A stretch of DNA of 16,922 nucleotides from Actinomycetales bacterium. Its GTDB lineage: Bacteria; Actinomycetota; Actinomycetes; Actinomycetales; Actinomycetaceae. The notes under the pieces are model-generated. The model saw only the letters and a list, made by a program, of their open reading frames with translations, ran no database searches and was not told the DNA's origin. The number at the start of each line of letters is the position of its first letter. Position 1 is the stretch's first letter. Made by a program: the position numbers and the translations under genes. This document shows, piece by piece, positions 5,904 through 14,119 of this stretch. The DNA lies in NCBI GenBank assembly GCA_022838965.1, contig JALHDK010000014.1, positions 5,725 through 22,646 on the forward strand, given 5' to 3'.

Positions 5904-8777
5904 TCAGTCCCCCCGCGCCCGCCTGCCGAGGAGAAGCTCCGCCAGGTGGATGCCCTGCCGGCCGGCGAGCTGGCTCGCCTGGGTCCGGCAGGAGAAGCCG
6001 TCCGCCAGATAGACCGCGTCCGGGCGCTCCCGGAGCGCGGGCAGGAGGGAGTTCTCCCCCACCGCGACCGAGACCTCGTAGTGCCCCGCCTCCATCCCGA
6101 AGTTGCCGGCCAGCCCGCAACACCCTGACAGCACCGTCACCGAGGCACCCGCACGACGGAGCAGCTCCTCGTCCGCAGCCCAGCCCATCACGGAGTAGTG
6201 GTGGCAGTGCGGTTGCGCCACCACCTCCACCCCGGTGAGGTCGGGCACCTGCCAGTCGTCCCCCGGTCCGAACCGCGGATGGGTGAGGAGCTCGGCGAGC
6301 GTGAAGGTGGCACGCGCGATCGCCTCGGCGCGGGCGTCGCCGGGGAGGAGTTCGGTCATGTCGTCACGGAGCACCGCCGTGCAACTGGGCTCGACCCCGA
6401 CGATCGGAACGCCGTTGACCGCCAGCGGCCCCAGCACCGAGACGAGGTGGCGCAGCTTCTTCTTCGCCGTGTCGAGCTGGCCGGTGGTGATCCAGGTCAG
6501 GCCGCAGCAGGCGTCGCGCGGGGCGAGCAGCACGTCGTAGCCGGCCCGATCGAGCAGCTCGATGAGGGACTTCGCGGGTGTCGAGTCGAGGGTGTGCGAG
6601 AACGAGTCGGCCCACACCAGGACCGGCTTCCGCAGCCGGGTGACGGCGTCCCCCGCCGCCACCCCGCCCGTTCCCGTCTCCAGGGAGCGCCGCTCCCACC
6701 ACGGTGCCAGGGGTTGCGTCTCGAAGAAGCCTGCCATGGACCGGCGGGTGTCCATGCCGCCCACCTTGAGGATGGTCTTCTCGAGGGGCCGTAGCCGCAC
6801 GACCGTGTTGATGAGGCCCGCGAGACCCGGCACGGAGGCGATCATGCGGCCCCACAGCGGCAGCATCCCCAGGAGGTAGTGCGTGACCGGACGCACCCGG
6901 CCCCGGTAGGTGCGGTACAGCACCTCGGACCGGTACTTCGCCATGTCCACACCGGCAGGGCAGTCCGCGGAGCAGGCCTTGCAGGCGAGGCACAGGTCGA
7001 GCGACTCCCGCACCTCCTCGCTATCCCAGCGGTACAGCAGGGAGCCGTTCGCCACCTCCTGCAGCACGCGCGCCCGGCCCCGCGTGACGTCCTTCTCGTC
7101 GCGGGTCGCCTGGTAGCTGGGGCACATGAAGCCGCCGGCCCCCGCATTGTCGGCACGGCACTTGCCGACGCCGGTGCAGCGATGGACCGCGGTGGTGAAG
7201 TCGCCGTCGTCGTGCGTGAACGCGAAGCCGCGCGTGCCGGTCCGCCGCGCCGCCGGACGCCGGAGGTCCGCGTCGAGCGGGGCGGGCTCGGTGATGATGC
7301 CCGGGTTGAGGACACTGTGAGGATCGAAGAGCCCCTTGACCTGCGCGAACAGCTGCAGGGCCTCCGGCGGGTACATCCGGGGGAGGAGTTCGCTGCGGGC
7401 GCGGCCGTCCCCGTGCTCGCCGGACAGGGAGCCGCCGTGCGCCACCACCAGGTCCGCGGCTTCACGGAGGAACCGCATGGTGGCGGGCACTCCGGAGTAG
7501 TCCTTGAGCGGGAAGTCGAGGCGGACGTGCACGCAGCCGTCGCCGAAGTGCCCGTAGAGCAGCCCGTCAAGGCCGTGACGGTCCATCAGGGCGGTGAACT
7601 CGCGGAGATAGGACCCGAGCCGCTCCGGTGGCACGGCGGCGTCCTCCCAGCCGGGCCACGCCGGAGCGCCCCCCGGGGTGCGCCCGCCCAGGCCCGCACC
7701 GTCGGCGCGGATCCGCCAGAGCGCCGTCGCCTCGGGACCGGCGGGCAGGATGCGGACGGCACTCGTGGCGCCATCCGCCGCCAGCATGCGGGCGGCGGCC
7801 ATGGCCGTCGGCTCGTCGGGCCCTCCGACCTCGATCAGCAGCCACCCCGCGCCGTCCGGCAGGGGCGGAACGGAGTCGGCGCCGCGGCGCCGGCGGACGA
7901 CGTCGATCAGGCGCGCGTCGATGCCCTCCACGGCGAGCGGGCGGTGGGCGAGGATCGCGGGGACGGCGTCGGCGGCCGTCGGCATGTCCGGGTAGCCCAG
8001 CACCACCAGCATCGGTGCGGGAGGGATGGGAACCAGCGAGACGGTGGCGGCGGTCACCACGCCGAGGGTGCCCTCGCTGCCGACCAGCATCCGTGCCACG
8101 CTGCTGCCGTTCTCCGGCAGCAGGTGTTCGAGGGCGTAGCCGGAGACCTGGCGCTTGAACCGGCCGAACCGGGTCCGGATGATCGCCCGGTTGGCGCGGA
8201 CGAGGTCCGGGAGCCCCGGAACCACGGCGAGGTCCTCGGCGGCGTGGAGGGCACGGCCGGTGCCGTCGAGGATGTCCAGGGCGAGGACGTTGTCCGCCGT
8301 CCGCCCCCAGGCGACGGCGTGGGGCCCGCAGGCGTTGTTGCCGATCATGCCGCCGATGGTGGCCCGGGTCCACGTGGACGGGTCCGGGCCGAAGCGGAGC
8401 CCGTGGGGCGCGGCGGCGTCCTGGAGAGCGGCCATGACGACGCCCGGCTCGACGGTGGCGGTGCATGCCTCGGGGTCCAGGGAGATGATGCGGTTCATGT
8501 GCCGCGTGAAGTCCAGCACGAGTCCCGAACCGACCGCGTTGCCGGCACACGAGGTACCCGCCCCGCGTGAGGTGAGGGGAACGCCGTGCTCCCGCGCGAC
8601 GGCGAGGGCGGCGGCGACGTCCTCCGCGTCCGCGGGGTAGGCGACCGCCTGGGGCACCACCCGGTAGTTGGAGGCGTCCGTCGAGTACTCGGCCCGGCGG
8701 CGGGTGGAGTCCTCCACCTCGCCCCGCAGGGCGGCACGGAGTTCCGGTATGAAACCTGTCATCGTTGGCGCGGTCAC
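5904..8777 (-). CDS. FAD-binding and [4Fe-4S]-binding oxidoreductase (GlcD/GlpC fusion type, D-2-hydroxyacid dehydrogenase-like)
   Basis: This is a 957-residue fusion enzyme. An N-terminal FAD_binding_4 domain carries RGAGTSCAGN (71-80) and NNACGPHA (147-154). The FAD-oxidase C domain follows, with YGHFGDGCVHVRL (about 410-422) and SGEHGDGRARSE (about 450). Next comes an iron-sulfur module with C534, C540, C552 and a classical CxxCxxCxxxCP at C596/C599/C602/C606, then two CCG-type domains with C757-C758 and C886-C887. This order matches YdiJ-like D-2-hydroxyglutarate dehydrogenase and related D-lactate dehydrogenases, which oxidise a D-2-hydroxyacid on FAD and pass electrons through Fe-S clusters. 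The substrate cannot be told from sequence. The start is taken as GTG 8777 because it forms a GTGA overlap with the upstream stop, as at the two preceding junctions; ATG 8762 (five codons later) is the alternative. It is cytosolic or membrane-peripheral. Confidence 0.92.
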   Translation of the reverse strand: MTAPTMTGFIPELRAALRGEVEDSTRRRAEYSTDASNYRVVPQAVAYPADAEDVAAALAVAREHGVPLTSRGAGTSCAGNAVGSGLVLDFTRHMNRIISLDPEACTATVEPGVVMAALQDAAAPHGLRFGPDPSTWTRATIGGMIGNNACGPHAVAWGRTADNVLALDILDGTGRALHAAEDLAVVPGLPDLVRANRAIIRTRFGRFKRQVSGYALEHLLPENGSSVARMLVGSEGTLGVVTAATVSLVPIPPAPMLVVLGYPDMPTAADAVPAILAHRPLAVEGIDARLIDVVRRRRGADSVPPLPDGAGWLLIEVGGPDEPTAMAAARMLAADGATSAVRILPAGPEATALWRIRADGAGLGGRTPGGAPAWPGWEDAAVPPERLGSYLREFTALMDRHGLDGLLYGHFGDGCVHVRLDFPLKDYSGVPATMRFLREAADLVVAHGGSLSGEHGDGRARSELLPRMYPPEALQLFAQVKGLFDPHSVLNPGIITEPAPLDADLRRPAARRTGTRGFAFTHDDGDFTTAVHRCTGVGKCRADNAGAGGFMCPSYQATRDEKDVTRGRARVLQEVANGSLLYRWDSEEVRESLDLCLACKACSADCPAGVDMAKYRSEVLYRTYRGRVRPVTHYLLGMLPLWGRMIASVPGLAGLINTVVRLRPLEKTILKVGGMDTRRSMAGFFETQPLAPWWERRSLETGTGGVAAGDAVTRLRKPVLVWADSFSHTLDSTPAKSLIELLDRAGYDVLLAPRDACCGLTWITTGQLDTAKKKLRHLVSVLGPLAVNGVPIVGVEPSCTAVLRDDMTELLPGDARAEAIARATFTLAELLTHPRFGPGDDWQVPDLTGVEVVAQPHCHHYSVMGWAADEELLRRAGASVTVLSGCCGLAGNFGMEAGHYEVSVAVGENSLLPALRERPDAVYLADGFSCRTQASQLAGRQGIHLAELLLGRRARGD

Positions 8778-9037
8778 CCTGTGAGTCTCGCATCCGGGCG
8801 GCGGCTCCGGTTGGCCGTCCCGAATGGCGATTGGCGGGCGAAGGGGCAGCCCGCGCAGCCGGGCCGGCGAGGCGCCGCGGAGCAGTCCGCGCAGGCGGCG
8901 TCCGGCGGGTTCTCCAGCAACCCGGCCCGGTGCCAGTGGTCCACCATGAGGGCCGCCAGCTCGCGGTCCAGCCCGGCCGCGGCGGCGGCCGCGTCGAGGG
9001 TCGCGCCGCGGCGGAGGTGGTCGAAGAGGGCGCTCAC
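8774..9037 (-). CDS. FeoC-like winged-helix-like protein with Cys4 motif
   Basis: This small 87-residue protein starts at a GTG that overlaps the feoB stop as GTGA; its own stop overlaps the next GTG in the same way. Residues 4-42 (LFDHLRRGATLDAAAAAAGLD, then a second helix ending in HRAGLL) resemble a short winged helix or helix-turn-helix. They are followed by CADC-x8-CAGC, placing cysteines at 49, 52, 61 and 64. FeoC proteins of enterobacteria have the same plan, a small winged helix plus a cysteine cluster that binds an oxygen-sensitive Fe-S cluster and affects FeoB stability. Position directly after feoB supports a FeoC-like role. Sequence identity to known FeoC is not obvious, so the name is functional inference. 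The last 20 residues are basic and probably disordered. Confidence 0.7.
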   Translation of the reverse strand: MSALFDHLRRGATLDAAAAAAGLDRELAALMVDHWHRAGLLENPPDAACADCSAAPRRPGCAGCPFARQSPFGTANRSRRPDARLTG

Positions 9038-10983
9038 AGCACCACCCGGAGCGCCTGGAACACGGCGACGGCGAGCGCCCACGCGCCGGCGAGTTGCACG
9101 GCCATCGCGGCGAGCGTGATCCGCCAGCCCAGGAGACGCTTCTGTTCGGCGACCGTGGCGACGCACGGCGTGTAGGCGAGGACGAACACCATGAAGGCCA
9201 GCGCGGCCGCCGCACCGTGGCCGCCGGAGGACTCCTCGAAGGTGGTCCGCAGCCGCTCGCCCAGCCGCGCGGGGTCGTGGGGATCCGCGGGCTCCTCGAC
9301 GGCGAGGGACTGCGCGAACGAGCCCACCACGACCTCCTTGGCCACGAATCCCGTCATGAGTGCGGCGGTGGCCTGCCAGCTGTCGAATCCCGCGGGAGCG
9401 AACGCCGGGGCGACCGCTGTGGCGGTGGCACCGTAGAGGGAGTCGGTGACGGGCACGTCACCCACCGGGTGGTCGCCCCGCACGGGAATGGCGAGGAGTA
9501 TCCAGATGACGGCGAGCGTGACGACGATGACCCTCCCCGCGCCGAGCACGAAGTCCCTGGTGCGGTGCCAGGTGGCGGCGAGGAGCATGCCGAGGCGGGG
9601 CCGCTGGTAGGCCGGCAGCACCATCAACAGGGGCTGGCTCCCGGCCCCGCGGCCGGTGAGGCGCCGCGTGGCGAGACCGGCAAGGACCACGAGCAGCACC
9701 GAGGTGGCGTACATCAGGAAGATCACGGTTCCGGCATGCCGGGGAAAGAACGTTGCGGCCAGCAGCACGTAGACGGTCAGGCGCGCCGCGCACGAGGTGT
9801 AGGGCAGGATGATGGCGGTGATGGTGCGCTGGCGGGCGTCCGGCAGTGCACGGGTGGCCGCGAGGGCCGGGACGTTGCAGCCGAATCCGACGACGAGGGG
9901 AAGCACCGCCCGCCCGTCGAGGCCGAGCGACCGCATGGCGCGGTCCGCGACGAAGGCGGCCCGGGTCAGGTACCCGGAATCGTCGAGGACCGCGACGGCG
10001 AGGAACATGAGCGCCATGAGGGGCGCGAACGAGATGACCGTCCCCACCCCCGCGAGGACCCCGTCCACGACGAGCCCCTCCACCGGCGTGCCGGCGAGGC
10101 CGACCCAGCGCAGCGCCGCCGTGGCGGCAGCGGCAAGCGGACCGGCCACCAGCGACTCCGCCCAGCCCATGATGGGTGCCGCGACGCGGGTGGCGAGCTG
10201 GAACACCGCCCACATCACGACGGCGAACGTCGGCACCCCCACCCAGGGGTGCAGCAGCACGCTGTCAATCCTGTCCGAGAGGCTCGGCTGGACGTGCTCG
10301 ACCGGGAGATCCAGCGCGTTCCGCACGTCCTCGACCCAGCCGAAGAGGACCTCGGAGCGGGCGAGCTGCACCTCCAGTGGAACGGGGGTGGATGTCGCCT
10401 GCGGGTGCCCGGGCGCGTCAGGGTCAGGGTCCAGGCCGCGGAGCCGCGGCCGATCGACGAGGGCGCGGGCGACGACGCCGGCGAGGGGAGCCGCCCCCGA
10501 CCGCGGGTCGAGCGCCACGACCGGGATCCCGAGCGCGCGTTCAAGCCGGGCGGGATCCACCGTCAGTCCCCGATCACGGGCGACGTCGCACATCGTGACG
10601 GCCGCGACCACCGGCGTGCCGGTCTGGGCCACCTGGGCCAGGAGGTAGAGGGAGCGCGGGAGGGAGGTGGCGTCGAGGAGGACGACGGTGAGGTCGGGCG
10701 GCTCCCCGACCCTTCCGGCGAGCGCGTCCGTGGTCACCTGCTCGTCGGGGGTTCTCGCCAGCAGGGAGAACGTGCCGGGCAGGTCGACGAGCCGCACCCC
10801 GGCGCGGTCCCAGTCGCCGGTCCGCAGTTCAACCGTGGTCCCCGGGGCGTTGCGGACATCCTGGTCCAGCCGGGTGGCCGCGTTGAACAGGGTCGACTTG
10901 CCGACGTTCGGGTTGCCGACGAGCACCACGGACGCGGTGCGGGTGAGCGGCGGGTTGCTCACGGTGCAGTGCGGACAGGTCAC
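9034..10983 (-). CDS. feoB: Ferrous iron transporter FeoB
   Basis: This 649-residue inner-membrane Fe(II) permease has a cytosolic GTPase domain. The GTPase has G1 GNPNVGKST (23-31), a switch region NAPGTT (45-50) and G3 DLPG (67-70). Its G4 reads TMCD (130-133) instead of the usual NxxD. The membrane part carries the paired family motifs VVGFGCNVPALAATRAL and PYTSCAARLTVYVL with their conserved cysteines, plus FVAKEVVVGSF. The protein is shorter than the common 750-800 residues. An N-terminal CPHC (residues 3-6) precedes the GTPase and may bind metal or be redox-active (inference). The GTG start at 10983 overlaps the feoA stop as GTGA, and the gene's own stop overlaps the FeoC-like start. 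Iron uptake is the clear role. Confidence 0.95.
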   Translation of the reverse strand: MTCPHCTVSNPPLTRTASVVLVGNPNVGKSTLFNAATRLDQDVRNAPGTTVELRTGDWDRAGVRLVDLPGTFSLLARTPDEQVTTDALAGRVGEPPDLTVVLLDATSLPRSLYLLAQVAQTGTPVVAAVTMCDVARDRGLTVDPARLERALGIPVVALDPRSGAAPLAGVVARALVDRPRLRGLDPDPDAPGHPQATSTPVPLEVQLARSEVLFGWVEDVRNALDLPVEHVQPSLSDRIDSVLLHPWVGVPTFAVVMWAVFQLATRVAAPIMGWAESLVAGPLAAAATAALRWVGLAGTPVEGLVVDGVLAGVGTVISFAPLMALMFLAVAVLDDSGYLTRAAFVADRAMRSLGLDGRAVLPLVVGFGCNVPALAATRALPDARQRTITAIILPYTSCAARLTVYVLLAATFFPRHAGTVIFLMYATSVLLVVLAGLATRRLTGRGAGSQPLLMVLPAYQRPRLGMLLAATWHRTRDFVLGAGRVIVVTLAVIWILLAIPVRGDHPVGDVPVTDSLYGATATAVAPAFAPAGFDSWQATAALMTGFVAKEVVVGSFAQSLAVEEPADPHDPARLGERLRTTFEESSGGHGAAAALAFMVFVLAYTPCVATVAEQKRLLGWRITLAAMAVQLAGAWALAVAVFQALRVVL

Positions 10984-11201
10984 AACGGCTCCACCGCCAC
11001 CGCGGCCGCGGTGGCGCCGTCAACCGCCACGCGTGCCGCTCCCACGGCGACGACCACACCCCCGAAGGCCCCACGATGGGTGACACGGACGACGGCGCCG
11101 CGCCGGAGGCCCATCTCCTGGGCCCGGAGCAGCGCGTCCTCGGCGACACCCACCCCGGTGATGCGCACCCGCGCGCGGGTGGGGCAGTCGGACAGGCTCA
11201 C
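10980..11201 (-). CDS. feoA: FeoA family protein, SH3-like partner of FeoB
   Basis: This is a 73-residue small cytosolic beta-barrel protein. ARVRITGVG followed by ALLRAQEMGLRRGAVVRVTHR and an AVDGATAAAVAVEPL end matches FeoA, which associates with FeoB and is needed for full Fe(II) uptake. I prefer the GTG at 11201: SLSDCPTRARVRI aligns with normal FeoA N-termini, and a -10 box TACCGT ends 6 nt upstream, as for a leaderless transcript. The in-frame ATG at 11237 (85 residues) has no convincing Shine-Dalgarno and would make an unusual N-terminus. The stop overlaps the feoB start as GTGA. It is the first gene of the five-gene operon. Confidence 0.88.
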   Translation of the reverse strand: MSLSDCPTRARVRITGVGVAEDALLRAQEMGLRRGAVVRVTHRGAFGGVVVAVGAARVAVDGATAAAVAVEPL

Positions 11202-11207
11202 GGAATA

Positions 11208-11213
11208 ACGGTA
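11208..11213 (-). promoter_or_regulatory. Candidate -10 box for a leaderless feoA transcript
   Basis: On the minus strand TACCGT (TANNNT pattern) is followed by 6 nt and then the GTG at 11201, so the expected start site coincides with the start codon. A -35 is not convincing (TGCCGA at a 17-nt spacer). Confidence 0.35.
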
Positions 11214-11237
11214 GGGCGGCGTTGCCAAATTCGGCAT

Positions 11238-11251
11238 GGGACCTATGTCCC
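11238..11251. promoter_or_regulatory. Inverted repeat GGGAC-N4-GTCCC upstream of feoA
   Basis: A perfect 5-bp inverted repeat with a 4-nt centre lies at about -37 to -50 relative to the predicted feoA start, a position suited to an activator or an extended operator. It does not resemble the 19-bp DtxR/IdeR iron box, so the regulator is unknown. Confidence 0.35.
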
Positions 11252-11284
11252 GAGGCGCCCCGGTGTGGGCGGAGTCATGCCGAT

Positions 11285-11310
11285 GGGCCCGTGCCGGGCG
11301 GCACGGGCCC
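11285..11310 (-). terminator. Strong hairpin terminator after ppdK
   Basis: GGGCCCGTGCC and GGCACGGGCCC form a perfect 11-bp GC-rich stem around a 4-nt loop, starting 11 nt after the ppdK stop. There is no T-tract, which is common for actinobacterial terminators. It also insulates the feoA promoter. Confidence 0.75.
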
Positions 11311-11321
11311 TTCGGTGGTGG

Positions 11322-14030
11322 TCACGCCGTCGCGTAGTCACCCTTCGCGATCGACGCACGGCCGGCCTCGAGTCGCGCCACGGGCACGCGGAACGGGGAG
11401 CAGGACACGTAGTCGAGACCCACGGCGTCGAAGAAGTGGATCGACTCCGGGTCGCCGCCGTGCTCGCCGCAGACACCGAGGTGGATCTCCGGCTTGGTGC
11501 CCCGGGCTCCCTCGACACCCATGCGGACGAGGGCGCCCACGCCGTCGATGTCGAGCGATTCGAACGGTGAGGTGTGGAAGATGCCCTGCTCCATGTACTG
11601 GGAGAAGAACGAGCCCTCCACGTCGTCGCGCGAGAAGCCCCACACCGTCTGGGTGAGGTCGTTGGTGCCGAAGGAGAAGAAGTCCGAGGCCTCGGCGATC
11701 CGGAACGCGGTCACGGCCGCGCGCGGCAGCTCGATCATCGCTCCGATCGGGATGTCCAGGTCCACGCCCTCGGCGGCCGCCACGTCGGCGATGATGACCT
11801 CGCCCCGCTCCCGGACGATCGCCAGCTCGCGCACCGAACCCACCAGCGGGACCATGATCTCCGCATGCGGGTCCTTGCCGGCCTTGATCTGTTCGGCCTG
11901 CGCCTCCGCGATGGCGCGCATCTGCAGGTCGAACAGGCCCGGGATCACCAGGCCGAGCCGCACGCCGCGCAGACCCAGCATCGGGTTCGCCTCGTGCATG
12001 CGGTGGACCGCGGTGTAGAGGCGCTCCACCTCCGGGTCATGCTCGCCCTTCTGCTCCGCAAGCGCCTTCCGCACGGCGAGGGTGGTGAGGTCGGGCAGGA
12101 ACTCGTGCAGCGGCGGGTCGATGAGCCGGATGGTGACGGTGAGGCCGTCCATCGCGTCCAGGATCTGGATGAAGTCGGACTTCTGCAGCGGGCGGAGCGC
12201 GTCGAACGCAGACTGGCGCGCCTCGGGGGTCTCGGCGAGGATGACGTCCTCGACCAGCTGGCGCCGGTCACCGAGGAACATGTGCTCGGTCCGCGTCAGG
12301 CCGATGCCCTGCGCACCGAAGGCGCGGGCACGGCGGGCGTCCTCGGGGGTGTCGGCGTTCGCACGAACCTTGAGCCGGCGCACCTCGTCGGCGTGCCGGA
12401 TGAGGCGGTCGACGGCGATCACGAGCTCGCGGGACGACTCGTCCGCGGCGGCGGCGAGCGCGGCGTCGAGTCCGTTCTCGAAGTACGTGGTCACGGGGGA
12501 CGGCACGACGGGCACGGCGCCCTCGAACACCTCGCCGGTGGCGCCGTCGATGGCGATGACGTCGCCCGCGCGCAGCACCTTGTCACCCACGCGCAGCTCG
12601 CCGGCCGCGGCGTCGATGTGCAGCGCCTCGGCGCCGACGACGGCGGTGGTCCCCATGCCGCGCGCGACGACGGCGGCGTGGGAGGTCTTGCCGCCCCGCG
12701 CGGTCAGGATGCCCTCCGCGGCGATCATGCCGCCGAGGTCGTCCGGGTTGGTCTCGCGCCGGACGAGGATGACCTTCGCCCCGGCGGCGGCCCGCGCCAC
12801 GGCCTCCTCGGAGGTGAAGGCGATCTCGCCGACGGCAGCGCCGGGCGAGGCCGCCATGCCCGTGGCCAGGACGGTCTTCGGCGCGGCGGCGTCGAACTGC
12901 GGGAACATGAGGGAGGTCAGCTGGGCGCCGGTCACGCGCTCGAGGGCCTCGTCGATCGAGATGAGCCCCTCGTCGACCAGCTGTGTCGCCACCCGGAAGG
13001 CCGCGCCGGCCGTCCGCTTGCCGACGCGGGTCTGCAGCAGCCAGAGCCGGTCGTTCTCGACCGTGAACTCGATGTCGCACAGGTCGCGGTAGTGGCGCTC
13101 GAGGCGGTCCATCGCCTCACGGAGGTCGTTGTAGCTCTTGGGGTCGATCTTCGCGAGGTCGGCCAGCGAGAGGGTGTTGCGGATGCCGGCGACGACGTCC
13201 TCACCCTGCGCGTTGACGAGGTAGTCGCCGTAGACGCCGGAGTGGCCGGTGGAGGGGTCGCGGGTGAAGCACACGCCGGTGCCGGAGTTCTCTCCGAGGT
13301 TGCCGAACACCATGGTCTGGACGTTGACGGCCGTGCCCAGGTCGTCCGAGATCTTCTCCCGGCGGCGGTAGATCACGGCGCGCTCGGTGTTCCAGGAGTT
13401 GAACACGGCCTCGATGGCCATGTTGAGCTGGGTGCGGACGTCCTGCGGGAAGTCGGCGCCGGTCTCGGCCCTGACGATCTCCTTGTACTCCGCAACGAGT
13501 TCCTTCAGGTCCTCGGCCGTCAGCTCCGGGTCCGACTTGACACCCTTCTCGTGCTTCTTCGCGTCGAGCGCGTGGGCGAACTTCTCGCCGTCGATCTGCA
13601 GGACGGTCTTGCCGAACATCTGGATGAGACGCCGGTAGGAGTCCCAGGCGAACCGTTCGTTGTTCGCGAACCTCGCGAGCCCGAGGACGGTCTGGTCGTT
13701 GAGGCCGATGTTGAGGACCGTCTCCATCATGCCCGGCATGGAGAACTTCGCACCGGAGCGGACCGAGACGAGCAGCGGCTCGTCGACATCGCCGAAGTTG
13801 CGACCGATCTCCTTCTCCACCGCGGCCAGGGCCTCGCTCACCTGGTCGGGCATCTCGGGCGGAACCGCGCCGTTCTTCATGTAGTAGCGGCAGGCATCGG
13901 TGGTGATGGTGAACCCCGGAGGTACGGGCAGGCCGATGTTGGTCATCTCGGCCAGGTTCGCGCCCTTGCCCCCCAGCAGGTCCTTCTGGTCCTTGTCACC
14001 CTCGCTGAACTTGTAGACGTACTTCGCCAT
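11322..14030 (-). CDS. ppdK: Pyruvate, phosphate dikinase
   Basis: This 902-residue cytosolic enzyme reversibly interconverts pyruvate, ATP and phosphate with phosphoenolpyruvate, AMP and pyrophosphate. The ATP-grasp N-terminus opens with KYVYKFSEG and LLGGKGANLAEM. The phosphohistidine domain has GGKTSHAAVVARG with the swivelling H451. The C-terminal TIM barrel has the LRGVRLG region, FSFGTNDLTQ and the catalytic cysteine C854 in GVCGEHGGDP. Length fits the family (about 870-900). The ATG at 14030 is fixed by GGAGG 8 nt upstream; the frame is open further upstream but without a ribosome site or family similarity. The gene appears monocistronic, between the csbD and ppdK hairpins. It could supply PEP for gluconeogenesis or run in the glycolytic direction with pyrophosphate. 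No PPDK regulatory protein gene is adjacent. Confidence 0.97.
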   Translation of the reverse strand: MAKYVYKFSEGDKDQKDLLGGKGANLAEMTNIGLPVPPGFTITTDACRYYMKNGAVPPEMPDQVSEALAAVEKEIGRNFGDVDEPLLVSVRSGAKFSMPGMMETVLNIGLNDQTVLGLARFANNERFAWDSYRRLIQMFGKTVLQIDGEKFAHALDAKKHEKGVKSDPELTAEDLKELVAEYKEIVRAETGADFPQDVRTQLNMAIEAVFNSWNTERAVIYRRREKISDDLGTAVNVQTMVFGNLGENSGTGVCFTRDPSTGHSGVYGDYLVNAQGEDVVAGIRNTLSLADLAKIDPKSYNDLREAMDRLERHYRDLCDIEFTVENDRLWLLQTRVGKRTAGAAFRVATQLVDEGLISIDEALERVTGAQLTSLMFPQFDAAAPKTVLATGMAASPGAAVGEIAFTSEEAVARAAAGAKVILVRRETNPDDLGGMIAAEGILTARGGKTSHAAVVARGMGTTAVVGAEALHIDAAAGELRVGDKVLRAGDVIAIDGATGEVFEGAVPVVPSPVTTYFENGLDAALAAAADESSRELVIAVDRLIRHADEVRRLKVRANADTPEDARRARAFGAQGIGLTRTEHMFLGDRRQLVEDVILAETPEARQSAFDALRPLQKSDFIQILDAMDGLTVTIRLIDPPLHEFLPDLTTLAVRKALAEQKGEHDPEVERLYTAVHRMHEANPMLGLRGVRLGLVIPGLFDLQMRAIAEAQAEQIKAGKDPHAEIMVPLVGSVRELAIVRERGEVIIADVAAAEGVDLDIPIGAMIELPRAAVTAFRIAEASDFFSFGTNDLTQTVWGFSRDDVEGSFFSQYMEQGIFHTSPFESLDIDGVGALVRMGVEGARGTKPEIHLGVCGEHGGDPESIHFFDAVGLDYVSCSPFRVPVARLEAGRASIAKGDYATA

Positions 14031-14064
14031 TGATGGAGCCTCCGAACTGGTGTGAGTCGGGTCC

Positions 14065-14070
14065 AGCCTA
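14065..14070 (-). promoter_or_regulatory. Candidate -10 box of ppdK
   Basis: TAGGCT on the minus strand fits TANNNT and would give a leader of about 28 nt before the ppdK ATG, containing the GGAGG ribosome site (14043-14039). No good -35 is visible. Confidence 0.3.
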
Positions 14071-14119
14071 CCGGTTGTTCCGTGGTCCTCCCTCCCGGCG
14101 CCGACCGCCGGGGGCAAGG

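Noticed and set aside
8778..9215. N-terminal extension of the dehydrogenase up to 9215
   Set aside because: The extra residues are low-complexity Arg/Pro/Gly sequence overlapping feoB and the FeoC-like gene in another frame; the GTGA junction at 8777 explains the start.
11202..11280. DtxR/IdeR iron box upstream of feoA
   Set aside because: No sequence close to TTAGGTTAGSCTAACCTAA could be found; only the unrelated GGGAC/GTCCC palindrome is present.
6879..14033. Long open frames on the plus strand opposite the dehydrogenase, feoB and ppdK
   Set aside because: Same GC-driven mirror effect; the minus-strand proteins carry complete catalytic motifs and coupled starts.
14031..14117. N-terminal extension of ppdK to 14117
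   Set aside because: There is no ribosome site or family similarity upstream, whereas ATG 14030 has GGAGG at 8 nt and begins with the family's normal N-terminus.
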